Shown here: positions 1 through 5,010 of the stretch, in pieces
Numbering within the stretch: the stretch's first letter is position 1
Layout of the letters: the number at the start of each line of letters is the position of its first letter
NCBI GenBank assembly: GCA_937128575.1
Contig: CAKZMN010000305.1
Coordinates: 1 to 5,010 of the forward strand
Direction of reading: 5' to 3'
Source: an uncultured Alphaproteobacteria bacterium
GTDB taxonomy: Bacteria; Pseudomonadota; Alphaproteobacteria; Micavibrionales; Micavibrionaceae
Length of the DNA: 5,010 nt
Position numbers and translations under genes: made by a program
The notes under the pieces: generated by a model
Seen by the model: only the letters and a program-made list of their open reading frames with translations
Database searches by the model: none
What the model was told of the DNA's origin: nothing

Positions 1-100
1 AAGAACTCGGAATTCGTGCGCGGGTAGTCTTTGCCGGGTTGCTCCCACGCAAGGAAATTCCGGCGGCAATCGCGGCGGCGCTGAGAAAGAGTATGACCAC
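1..100 (-). CDS. Possible partial membrane-anchored protein at window edge (uncertain)
   Basis: After the TAA stop at 133-131, the same minus-strand reading frame stays open to the window edge. It encodes a hydrophobic run of about 20 residues (core VVILFLSAAAIAAGISL) followed by a polar stretch (RGSNPAKTTRAR), as in a signal anchor or N-terminal transmembrane helix. The only usable start codon is GTG at 100-98, with no convincing ribosome binding site, and it would cut the hydrophobic segment short. Other frames are also open here. A plus-strand frame ends at a TAG at 132-134 and another at a TAA at 125-127, either of which could be the tail of a convergent gene. A second minus-strand frame is open to position 1. 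The hydrophobic pattern makes the minus-strand reading the most attractive, but the assignment is weak and no family is recognised. Confidence 0.22.
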   Translation of the reverse strand, partial: MVILFLSAAAIAAGISLRGSNPAKTTRARIPSS

Positions 101-130
101 AGCGACACCAAGCGTTATAACGATTAAGGT

Positions 131-559
131 TTAGTAACAAACCGCCTCGCCAACCAGGCTATATTCACCGCCTATATGGGCAAATTTTGGCTCACCAATT
201 TGGTTCCAATGTGTGCGCAATTCTTGCAGCGCCGCCGACGGGCCCTGTGCATCATATCTGGGGCGCAGGAAACTCTGATCAGCAAATCTTAAAAACCCAG
301 CCGGAAAGGCCATTCGCGGAGCGCGCAGTCCCAAATCCGCGAGGATTCGGGCAACGACCGCATCGCTATAATCCATCATGTCCGCCGTAAATTGTATCGC
401 AGAGAGGATTTTAATCTCCACCCGGCTGTTGGGGACATGACGAAGGTGGCGCATAAACCGTGCATACACATCCATTTCCGCGGCCGTTTCGTATGTAGAC
501 TTTGGAGGTAACGGAAGAGCTACTCTGTTATCTTGTTCGATGGACGTATGGTTGGTCAT
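131..559 (-). CDS. Hypothetical protein, 142 aa, likely CtrA-controlled
   Basis: I do not recognise this protein. It is 142 residues long, soluble-looking, with no signal peptide, membrane segment or catalytic motif that I can name. After a polar N-terminus (about residues 1-25), residues 27-80 read as two or three amphipathic helices. The rest is mixed and rich in aromatic residues (FLRF at 89-92, FLRPRYD at 97-103), ending in CY. The ATG at 559-557 is well supported, with GGGAGG five bases upstream. The gene stands apart from rnhA by 147 bases, and that gap holds a CtrA-type box and a candidate promoter pointing into it, so it is probably its own transcription unit. If CtrA controls it, a role tied to cell cycle, motility or envelope would be the first guess, but that is inference from the promoter only. 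The coding reading itself is fairly secure; the function is unknown. Confidence 0.8.
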   Translation of the reverse strand: MTNHTSIEQDNRVALPLPPKSTYETAAEMDVYARFMRHLRHVPNSRVEIKILSAIQFTADMMDYSDAVVARILADLGLRAPRMAFPAGFLRFADQSFLRPRYDAQGPSAALQELRTHWNQIGEPKFAHIGGEYSLVGEAVCY

Positions 560-564
560 GATGG

Positions 565-570
565 CCTCCC
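565..570 (-). promoter_or_regulatory. Strong Shine-Dalgarno for the 142-aa gene
   Basis: On the minus strand this reads GGGAGG, five bases before the ATG at 559-557. It is the strongest ribosome binding site in the window and fixes the start of the downstream gene. Confidence 0.8.
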
Positions 571-590
571 GGCTTTTGAGTTTTCAAGAG

Positions 591-624
591 CAAGCCCGGG
601 ATTGCTGGAAAAACGTTGGGCTTG
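591..624 (-). repeat. Inverted repeat: 7-bp stem in the leader of the 142-aa gene
   Basis: CAAGCCC at 591-597 and GGGCTTG at 618-624 are perfect reverse complements separated by 20 bases. A transcript starting near the candidate -10 at 634-629 would carry this stem at its 5' end, about 20 bases ahead of the Shine-Dalgarno. No T-run follows the stem on either strand, so it is not a canonical intrinsic terminator for rnhA. It may be a leader structure that stabilises the RNA or a protein-binding dyad. Chance is possible. Confidence 0.4.
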
Positions 625-628
625 TCAT

Positions 629-656
629 ACATTAAGCCTACGTTTGAGATGGTTAA
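629..656 (-). promoter_or_regulatory. Candidate promoter for the 142-aa gene
   Basis: Reading the minus strand, TTAACC (656-651) is followed after 16 bases by TAATGT (634-629). The match to a housekeeping -35 is poor, but the -35 position coincides with the CtrA-type box, which is the usual geometry for promoters activated by CtrA. Transcription would start near 622 and give a leader of roughly 60 bases. This is a prediction by eye. Confidence 0.35.
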
Positions 657-668
657 CGGTTTCTTAAC
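649..668 (-). promoter_or_regulatory. CtrA-type binding box (TTAA-N7-TTAA)
   Basis: The plus strand shows TTAA (653-656), seven bases, then TTAAC (664-668), an exact match to the TTAA-N7-TTAAC consensus for the alphaproteobacterial response regulator CtrA. On the minus strand the half-site nearer the gene reads TTAACCAT (656-649), also a form common in CtrA sites. The outer bases form a dyad (GTTAA/TTAAC). The box lies about 90-110 bases upstream of the ATG at 559 and overlaps the likely -35. Eight fixed bases are expected about 0.08 times in a random 5-kb sequence of even composition, so an intergenic copy in front of a gene is suggestive. Binding is inferred. Confidence 0.55.
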
Positions 669-706
669 GCCGCCATTTAGCCCCTATATCGATGTGGAAA
701 GAGTCT

Positions 707-1141
707 CTAACCCCTTGAAATAGCGCCCGTTGCCAATTCATCGGCGCGTTCATTATCGGGGTGCCCCGCATGGCCTTTTACCCAAGAAAAGGTCACATCA
801 TGCACATTTATTAAAGAATCGATTCTCTCCCAGAGGTCCTGATTCTTCACTGGCTTCTTCGCCGCTGTCTTCCATCCGCGCGCCTTCCAGCCGGGCATCC
901 AGTCATTAACGCCCTGCATCACGTATTTGCTGTCTGTATGAATATGCACAGCCGATGGCTTCTTAATCGACTCCAGCGCCTTAATCACCGCCATCATCTC
1001 CATGCGGTTATTGGTCGTGTCCGGCTCCCCGCCAGAAATTTCCTTCTCATGACCGTTCCACCGCATAAGCGCGCCCCAGCCCCCCGGGCCGGGATTGCCG
1101 CTACACGCGCCATCGGTATAAACCTCAATCACGCTACTCAC
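707..1141 (-). CDS. rnhA: Ribonuclease HI
   Basis: RNase HI cleaves the RNA strand of RNA/DNA hybrids in the cytoplasm, removing R-loops and primer remnants. At 144 residues it has the normal length, and the catalytic residues fall at the same numbers as in E. coli: D10 (in [16 protein letters not shown]), E48 (in NNRMEM), D70 (in HTDSKYV), H124 (in WVKGHAGH) and D134 (in NERADELA). The basic, Trp-rich handle that grips the hybrid is also present (residues about 81-104). The start is GTG at 1141-1139, supported by GGAGG seven bases upstream and by exact agreement with family numbering. GTG overlaps the TGA of the preceding P-loop gene (GTGA at 1138-1141), so the two are probably translationally coupled. 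The gene is intact and appears to be the last of the cluster that begins with ispH. Confidence 0.98.
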   Translation of the reverse strand: MSSVIEVYTDGACSGNPGPGGWGALMRWNGHEKEISGGEPDTTNNRMEMMAVIKALESIKKPSAVHIHTDSKYVMQGVNDWMPGWKARGWKTAAKKPVKNQDLWERIDSLINVHDVTFSWVKGHAGHPDNERADELATGAISRG

Positions 1142-1884
1142 GACAGCGCCTCCGCCACAACGGCGATAAACTCTTCTTCACTCTTGATCTTCGAAAACGC
1201 CCCTACAGATATCGTCACCCCATGCTCATCCGCCAAAGCCTGATATTTCGGCAGGCGCGATTCAAACAAATGCGGAAACACCCAGCTCAGGAAAACATAA
1301 GGGTCAATCTCTTCAATGTCGGTGATATCAAACTTGCTCTGAAACTTCGCCAGCCGGTCGGCAAAAAACGCAGGTGGAAAATATAGCGGCTTGGGATATT
1401 TAATCGCGCGCTCCAAAATCTCCGCATGATCCTCTTGCCCCACCTTCAAATAAATCAGCAAGCTTTTTTCACCAACGGCGCGCAAAACATCTTCGTCTTC
1501 CACTTCACACATGCTGCCCGATGAATCATTCACAAACTTGCGCGGCGCGGCATCAACCGACACCGGCATGTCCCGAAGCACAGAAACTTCCGCGTCGTAA
1601 TACATTTTTTGGCGACGGGCAAATTCGTCCAGACCAACCCCACCTTTTTCTAAACCACCAATCTGACCAACAAACTCAGACAGGTTTAAAATATTATCCG
1701 CGCTCACCGCACCATCAACATAGGCGCTCAAATATTTCGTGCCAATCAAATGGTCACACGAATAATTGAACCAGCCCCACTCCGCCAGCTGCGCCGCGAC
1801 ATAGCTTTTCCCAACACCCGACATCCCCATAAGGGTGATGACTTTGTTATCCCAATTTAAAAATTCGTCTTTGGTGATTTTCAC
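1138..1884 (-). CDS. P-loop NTPase, kinase-like, function unknown
   Basis: This 248-residue protein has a Walker A motif GMSGVGKS at residues 20-27 right after a hydrophobic beta strand (VITLM), the arrangement of shikimate/gluconate-kinase-like P-loop proteins. Other stretches that look conserved are [10 protein letters not shown] (43-52, with D44 as a possible substrate or Mg ligand), [12 protein letters not shown] (116-127), YPKPLYF (163-169) and [14 protein letters not shown] (201-214). From memory these resemble a proteobacterial family annotated simply as ATPase; I could not test this. The start is GTG at 1884-1882 with AGGA eight bases upstream; no in-frame ATG lies between it and the upstream stop codon. 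It follows the outer-membrane-type gene by 53 bases and overlaps rnhA by four. It lies in the interval where many Alphaproteobacteria carry thrB, but shows no GHMP or APH kinase signature, so it is not a recognisable homoserine kinase. The substrate is unknown. Confidence 0.85.
   Translation of the reverse strand: MKITKDEFLNWDNKVITLMGMSGVGKSYVAAQLAEWGWFNYSCDHLIGTKYLSAYVDGAVSADNILNLSEFVGQIGGLEKGGVGLDEFARRQKMYYDAEVSVLRDMPVSVDAAPRKFVNDSSGSMCEVEDEDVLRAVGEKSLLIYLKVGQEDHAEILERAIKYPKPLYFPPAFFADRLAKFQSKFDITDIEEIDPYVFLSWVFPHLFESRLPKYQALADEHGVTISVGAFSKIKSEEEFIAVVAEALS
1149..1153 (-). promoter_or_regulatory. Shine-Dalgarno deciding the GTG start of rnhA
   Basis: GGAGG on the minus strand lies seven bases before the GTG at 1141-1139, inside the last codons of the upstream P-loop gene. 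It supports the non-ATG start and coupled translation. Confidence 0.7.
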
Positions 1885-1937
1885 GAACGTGATCCTGCAT
1901 AGAATTAAAACAAGCTGACTACTTATTTATACTATTG

Positions 1938-2642
1938 CTAAGGCTGATGAAAGGGCGGCGGCGACCATTGTGGGTTTTGCACCTTCTTCATGGATGCTGC
2001 TTTTTTGGATACGGTTGAAAAAAGCGACGATAAATGAGAGGAAAAACTAAGCACAAACGTGCCTTTACTGAAGGACGGCTTGCCGCTATTCACCGCAATA
2101 TACCCCACCTGAAGACTGAACGGACGGTCCCCCGTAAGCAGCTTAATATAAGGCACCGGCCCAATCACATTCTTGCGGTCTTGCGCCGGATAACGCACCG
2201 CCATCATGGCAATCCCTGCCCCCAGAACATCTTTTTCACCAAACATGCCAATGCCGCGCCGCGTCTCAAACGTCGCATTAATCATGGGTGAAAAATTACC
2301 ATAGCTATTATTGAACCCGCCCGCATAAATCGTGCTGGATATCCTACTCTTCGGGTTCTTGTTCAGATTAACCCCAACAAGCGCGCCAAAATTCACCTCA
2401 TTATATTCATCATCCCCAGCGCCCAAATGCCGGGTAATGGCGGGGCTAAAAAACGACAATCGGTCAAAAAACTTTGTACGAACCACGGGCGCAGCTGGCG
2501 CTTTCGCCGCCGCCGCAATATCATCAAACGCAGAAGCGTCAGGCTCCGCGCCGCCTGCCTGCGCAAACGCACCGCCAAAACTCGTCACAAGAACAGCCGC
2601 GCCAAGAGCAACATGCCGTTTAAAATCACGCTTCAAACTCAT
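1938..2642 (-). CDS. Secreted protein, probable small outer-membrane beta-barrel
   Basis: This 234-residue protein opens with a clear Sec signal peptide: basic KRDFKRH, hydrophobic core at about 11-24, and an AFA-Q or AQA-G cleavage site at 27 or 29. An Ala-rich linker (about 30-55) follows, then residues 57-200 alternate polar and hydrophobic residues with many Gly and aromatic positions, as in short transmembrane beta strands. NEVNFG (81-86) and YAGGFNNSYG (106-115) recall, from memory, a pattern seen in small barrel-like envelope proteins; the family is not named with confidence. The strand ending FVLSFS (196-201) would suit a barrel end, yet about 33 Ser/Lys/Pro-rich residues follow. The ATG overlaps the upstream stop codon (ATGA at 2639-2642), and GAGGGG lies eight bases before it (2656-2651), so translation is probably coupled to the 201-aa gene. 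It may act with that protein, but this is inferred from position only. Confidence 0.8.
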   Translation of the reverse strand: MSLKRDFKRHVALGAAVLVTSFGGAFAQAGGAEPDASAFDDIAAAAKAPAAPVVRTKFFDRLSFFSPAITRHLGAGDDEYNEVNFGALVGVNLNKNPKSRISSTIYAGGFNNSYGNFSPMINATFETRRGIGMFGEKDVLGAGIAMMAVRYPAQDRKNVIGPVPYIKLLTGDRPFSLQVGYIAVNSGKPSFSKGTFVLSFSSHLSSLFSTVSKKAASMKKVQNPQWSPPPFHQP

Positions 2643-3244
2643 AAATTCGGCCCCTCTATGCCAGGCACGGGGGAACTCAACATGCCTTTAATTTTTTCAA
2701 GATTTTCACAGTACCGCCCTTCATTCACATCCGGACTTTTAGCAATAACCGGCAAGGCAGGCAGACCTAAAATAGCCAAAGAGTTATTCAATTCTTCATG
2801 GATCATATGCGGCTTCAAAACCATATTACACTGCATCAAAGACATGTAAAATTTTTCCACATCCACCTTCTTTGCTGCCAGTCTCATTGTTAGGTTAGGA
2901 TCAACGCCGCCCATGATAAAATGCGCCCTCAACCCTTCCACACAAACCGCATCAATCTGCGGGTATGTTTTATCCCACACCGCTTGCCCAAAGCTTACTG
3001 CCTCGCAATGCATCAACGTCGCAATAATATTTACCACCCACGAAGAAAAAAGATCCGACTGCTTCCTCACCGCCTCTCTATCATGCTCTTGGCTGCCTTT
3101 AATGATGGCTTCTGGATAATAAAAATCTTCCACGCAGCCAAACTGCAAGCTTCTTATAATATTTTCCAATGATTGATAAACGCCATTGCTTTGAATGGCA
3201 TCTGTGAACGTCACAACATCATGGGATGAAACATAAATAGGCAT
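2639..3244 (-). CDS. Hypothetical cytoplasmic protein, 201 aa
   Basis: I do not recognise this protein. It has 201 residues, no signal peptide and no clear membrane helix, and appears largely helical. Features that can be seen are five scattered cysteines (37, 80, 101, 139, 179), an acidic/aromatic patch VEDFYYPEAI (38-47), a charged helix (about 51-66) and a Pro-rich end. No metal-binding spacing or catalytic motif stands out. The ATG at 3244-3242 is the first possible start after an in-frame stop codon, but the ribosome binding site is weak (only A/G-rich sequence some 15 bases away). It lies 67 bases after ispH and overlaps the following secreted-protein gene by four bases, so the two are probably made together. 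By eye it is more AT-rich than ispH, which could reflect a lineage-specific or acquired gene. The coding reading is supported by its length and by the coupled neighbour. Confidence 0.75.
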   Translation of the reverse strand: MPIYVSSHDVVTFTDAIQSNGVYQSLENIIRSLQFGCVEDFYYPEAIIKGSQEHDREAVRKQSDLFSSWVVNIIATLMHCEAVSFGQAVWDKTYPQIDAVCVEGLRAHFIMGGVDPNLTMRLAAKKVDVEKFYMSLMQCNMVLKPHMIHEELNNSLAILGLPALPVIAKSPDVNEGRYCENLEKIKGMLSSPVPGIEGPNL

Positions 3245-3258
3245 ATACGCAGCGCGGC

Positions 3259-3283
3259 TTTCTTTGAATTAAGCACAAAGAAA
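3259..3283. repeat. 8-bp inverted repeat between ispH and the 201-aa gene
   Basis: TTTCTTTG (3259-3266) and CAAAGAAA (3276-3283) are perfect reverse complements around a 9-base loop. In minus-strand RNA they could form an AT-rich hairpin just before the weak ribosome binding site of the 201-aa gene. It lacks the GC-rich stem and trailing U-run of a canonical terminator, so its role is open. Confidence 0.35.
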
Positions 3284-3307
3284 ACAACAAATTTAAAGTT
3301 ATGTCAA
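3279..3307 (-). promoter_or_regulatory. Possible internal promoter after ispH
   Basis: A perfect TTGACA (3307-3302 on the minus strand) lies four bases past the ispH stop codon. At a 17-base spacing the -10 position reads TTTTCT, a poor match. Because many alphaproteobacterial promoters lean on the -35, this could let the 201-aa/secreted-protein pair be expressed apart from ispH. This is a weak call. Confidence 0.28.
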
Positions 3308-3311
3308 TAAA

Positions 3312-4271
3312 TTAAGCAGTCGCCAAAACGCGCGGCAATTTGAAATGCACGTTTTCTTCCGTGATCGCGACTTCTTCAATCGTCACATTGAACCGCGCCT
3401 TTGCTGCCTCAATCACCTCATCGACCAGAATTTCCGGCGCGGATGCACCGGCGCTAAGGCCCAGTGTGTCAATGTCACCAATCCAATTCCAATCAATCTC
3501 GCTTGCGCGCTGTACCAGCATCGCATGCGGGCAGCCATGCAATTTCGCCACCTCCACTAATCGGTTTGAATTGGATGAATTTGGCGCGCCAATAACCAAA
3601 AGCGCGTCACTACGCGGGGCAATCGCCTTAATCGCCGCCTGACGATTGGTGGTCGCGTAACAAATATCTTCCTTATGCGGCCCCTGAATCTCGGGATAGC
3701 GCGCCTCTAACGCCGCAACAATCTCCGCCGTGTCATCAACGCTCAATGTCGTTTGCGTGCAGTACGCCAGCGCCGTTTCATCATCCACCGACAACTTCGC
3801 CACATCATCCAAATCTTCAACCAAAATCACCGCGCCATCGGGCAACTGCCCCATCGTGCCAATTACTTCGGGGTGCCCCGTATGACCAATTAAAATAATT
3901 TGCTTACCATTTTTGAAATAACGCTCCGCCTCGCGGTGAACTTTACTCACCAGCGGACATGTCGCATCCAAATAAAACATATTGCGCTGCGCCGCATGCT
4001 CTGGCACCGCCTTGGGCACACCATGAGCGGAGAAAATAACTGGGCGCTGATCACCGGGTTTATCGGCGGGAATCTCGTCCAGCTCCTCAACAAACACCGC
4101 GCCCTTATCTTTCAAATTATTAACAACAAAGCGGTTATGCACAATTTCGTGGCGCACATAAACCGGCGCGCCATACTTCTCCAGCGCCAGTTCAACAATC
4201 TGCACGGCGCGATCAACACCAGCGCAAAATCCTCTGGGCGTCGCTAAAACTATGGTCAAATCCTTGGTCAT
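3312..4271 (-). CDS. ispH: 4-hydroxy-3-methylbut-2-enyl diphosphate reductase
   Basis: IspH (LytB) carries out the last step of the MEP isoprenoid pathway, reducing HMBPP to IPP and DMAPP with a [4Fe-4S] cluster in the cytoplasm. The 319 residues match the usual length. The three cluster cysteines are C16 (in [11 protein letters not shown]), C105 (in [11 protein letters not shown]) and C204 (in [11 protein letters not shown]). Substrate-pocket residues are in place: H45 (HEIVHN), H83 (FSAHGVP), H133 and the proton-relay E135 (TGHPEV), the TQTTLSVDD stretch (172-180), SSN in NSSNSNR (231-237) and S277 in SAGASAPE. The ATG at 4271-4269 has AAGG five bases upstream, and the N-terminus aligns with family expectation. 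It is the first gene of the minus-strand cluster and is divergent from the lipoprotein gene. It appears intact and functional. Confidence 0.98.
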   Translation of the reverse strand: MTKDLTIVLATPRGFCAGVDRAVQIVELALEKYGAPVYVRHEIVHNRFVVNNLKDKGAVFVEELDEIPADKPGDQRPVIFSAHGVPKAVPEHAAQRNMFYLDATCPLVSKVHREAERYFKNGKQIILIGHTGHPEVIGTMGQLPDGAVILVEDLDDVAKLSVDDETALAYCTQTTLSVDDTAEIVAALEARYPEIQGPHKEDICYATTNRQAAIKAIAPRSDALLVIGAPNSSNSNRLVEVAKLHGCPHAMLVQRASEIDWNWIGDIDTLGLSAGASAPEILVDEVIEAAKARFNVTIEEVAITEENVHFKLPRVLATA

Positions 4272-4370
4272 ATGAACCTTATAATCAAAGCGCGTTAATT
4301 AATCTAGAGTCTTGCGCTATTCATAGTCACCGCGTAATATTTTGATGCTTTTAAACCGCTGGAGAATTCG
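4272..4370. promoter_or_regulatory. Divergent intergenic region between ispH and lipoprotein gene
   Basis: These 99 bases must hold the start signals of both divergent genes. The stretch is AT-rich with a palindromic TTAATTAA (4295-4302) and a 5-bp inverted repeat AGCGC/GCGCT (4289-4293, 4314-4318). On the minus strand TATAAG (4283-4278) resembles a -10, but it overlaps the AAGG of ispH and would give an almost leaderless transcript, so the ispH promoter is not firmly located. Confidence 0.5.
4312..4340 (+). promoter_or_regulatory. Candidate promoter of the lipoprotein gene
   Basis: TTGCGC (4312-4317) and TAATAT (4335-4340) are separated by exactly 17 bases, and the start codon lies 30 bases beyond the -10. 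The first three -35 bases match TTG and four of six -10 bases match. A GGAG (4361-4364) six bases before the ATG completes the signals. Plausible, found by eye. Confidence 0.4.
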
Positions 4371-5010
4371 ATGAAGAACTTACGCTTTGCGCTACTGGGT
4401 ATATCACTTTTGGGACTATCGGCCTGTCAAACGGTTGATGGCATGATCACCGATGTACGCAACATCGAGCTGCCCGCCATGGGCGCCAATGCCGGCACCG
4501 CAGAAGAATTCATCATTCAGGGCAACTGCGCCCAAACCGAGGTCGTGCCCGAGCTTTCCGGCTATAGCGAATTCACCGCCTCACAATTCACCACCGAAGA
4601 CCAACTCATCACCCGCGCCCATATCTCCGGCATAAACAGCACCTGTTCCTACAGCGAGCGCGCAATGAGCGTCGATCTTGAACTCGCCTTCGAAGGCACA
4701 TTGGGGCCGCAGGCCAAAACTGTCGCGCCCAGCAAATCCAGCTACGCCTACCCATTCTTCGTTGCCATCACATCACCGGGCGGTAAAATCTTGGCCAAAG
4801 AAGTCTTCTCCGCCTCCATGATTTACGCGCAAGGCGAGGATTACAAAAGCTACAAAGAAACCCTGCGCCAGATCATCCCCCTTAATGACACCAAGCAAGG
4901 CAAAAAATACAAAATCCTCGTCGGCTTCCAGCTTTCTCAGGATCAGCTAAATTACAACCGTCAAATTCTTGAACAACAAAAGCTAGCCGAAGAAGCCATT
5001 GATGTAACTT
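4371..5010 (+). CDS. Conserved alphaproteobacterial lipoprotein, partial at 3' end
   Basis: The frame is open for 213 codons from the ATG at 4371 and leaves the window without a stop codon. The first 19 residues form a lipoprotein signal: MKNLR, a short hydrophobic core and the lipobox LSAC with C19 as the lipidated cysteine. The next residue is Q rather than D, which by the E. coli Lol rule favours the outer membrane. The mature part contains GNCAQTEVVPELSGYSEF (about 48-65), an INSTCSYS segment with a second conserved-looking Cys pair partner (C49 and C89), YPFFVAITSPGGKILAKEVF (124-143), and a closing GFQLSQDQLNYNR. From memory this order matches a conserved lipoprotein family of unknown function in Alphaproteobacteria, whose members usually end soon after that last motif, so only a short tail is likely missing. 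GGAG lies six bases before the ATG. The function is unknown. Confidence 0.85.
   Translation, partial: MKNLRFALLGISLLGLSACQTVDGMITDVRNIELPAMGANAGTAEEFIIQGNCAQTEVVPELSGYSEFTASQFTTEDQLITRAHISGINSTCSYSERAMSVDLELAFEGTLGPQAKTVAPSKSSYAYPFFVAITSPGGKILAKEVFSASMIYAQGEDYKSYKETLRQIIPLNDTKQGKKYKILVGFQLSQDQLNYNRQILEQQKLAEEAIDVT

Noticed and set aside
560..706. Intrinsic terminator after rnhA.
   Set aside because: The dyads here (the CtrA-type box and the 591-624 stem) are not followed by a T-run on the minus strand, so no canonical terminator can be called.
1885..1937. Possible promoter for the P-loop gene and rnhA: TATAAA on the minus strand in the 53-base gap.
   Set aside because: No acceptable -35 lies at 16-18 bases upstream, and the AT-rich gap would give such a hexamer easily by chance. 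Operon transcription explains the pair without it.
2332..2849. Overlapping plus-strand open frames (2332-2691 and 2427-2849) opposite the secreted-protein gene.
   Set aside because: They lie antisense to two coupled minus-strand genes with good start signals, and their products are basic, low-complexity shadows with no motif.
3900..4247. Plus-strand open frame of 115 codons opposite ispH.
   Set aside because: It is fully antisense to an intact ispH with all catalytic residues; its composition (Arg, His, Asn, Ile) is typical of a shadow frame.
4295..4302. TTAATTAA in the divergent region as a CtrA site.
   Set aside because: The two TTAA units are adjacent rather than seven bases apart, so it does not fit the binding consensus.
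4453..4635. Plus-strand Pro/Ser-rich open frame inside the lipoprotein gene.
   Set aside because: It is an out-of-frame shadow; the lipoprotein frame has a ribosome binding site, lipobox and recognisable conserved motifs.

Overview
The window looks like chromosomal DNA of an alphaproteobacterium. The support is a near-textbook IspH and RNase HI lying close together on one strand (in many Alphaproteobacteria the order is ispH-thrB-rnhA), a lipoprotein resembling a conserved alphaproteobacterial family, and a perfect CtrA-type box (TTAA-N7-TTAAC). The genus is not determined. A Rhodospirillales-like or Micavibrio-like lineage would fit, but this is inference. I see no mobile element, CRISPR array, tRNA or rRNA.

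Layout. On the minus strand, read from 4271 down to 707, there is one cluster: ispH (4271-3312), an unrecognised cytoplasmic protein (3244-2639), a secreted and probably outer-membrane protein (2642-1938), a P-loop kinase-like protein (1884-1138, GTG start) and rnhA (1141-707, GTG start). Two pairs overlap by 4 bases (ATGA at 2639-2642, GTGA at 1138-1141), which points to translational coupling. Below the cluster is a 147-base gap holding the CtrA-type box and a 7-bp stem-loop. It leads a separate minus-strand gene of unknown function (559-131) with a strong Shine-Dalgarno sequence. Positions 1-130 are ambiguous; the best reading there is a fragment of a minus-strand membrane-anchored protein. 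On the plus strand, a lipoprotein gene starts at 4371, divergent from ispH across a 99-base intergenic region, and runs off the window end.

How the genes work together. IspH makes the isoprenoid precursors IPP and DMAPP, and RNase HI removes RNA from RNA/DNA hybrids; their linkage appears to be historical rather than functional. The slot where thrB is usually found holds three genes without clear function. Two of them (2639-3244 and 1938-2642) are coupled and may form a small cytoplasm/envelope module. The most interesting signals are this replaced slot, the coupled unknown pair, and the likely CtrA-controlled orphan gene at 131-559. None amounts to a demonstrated new system.
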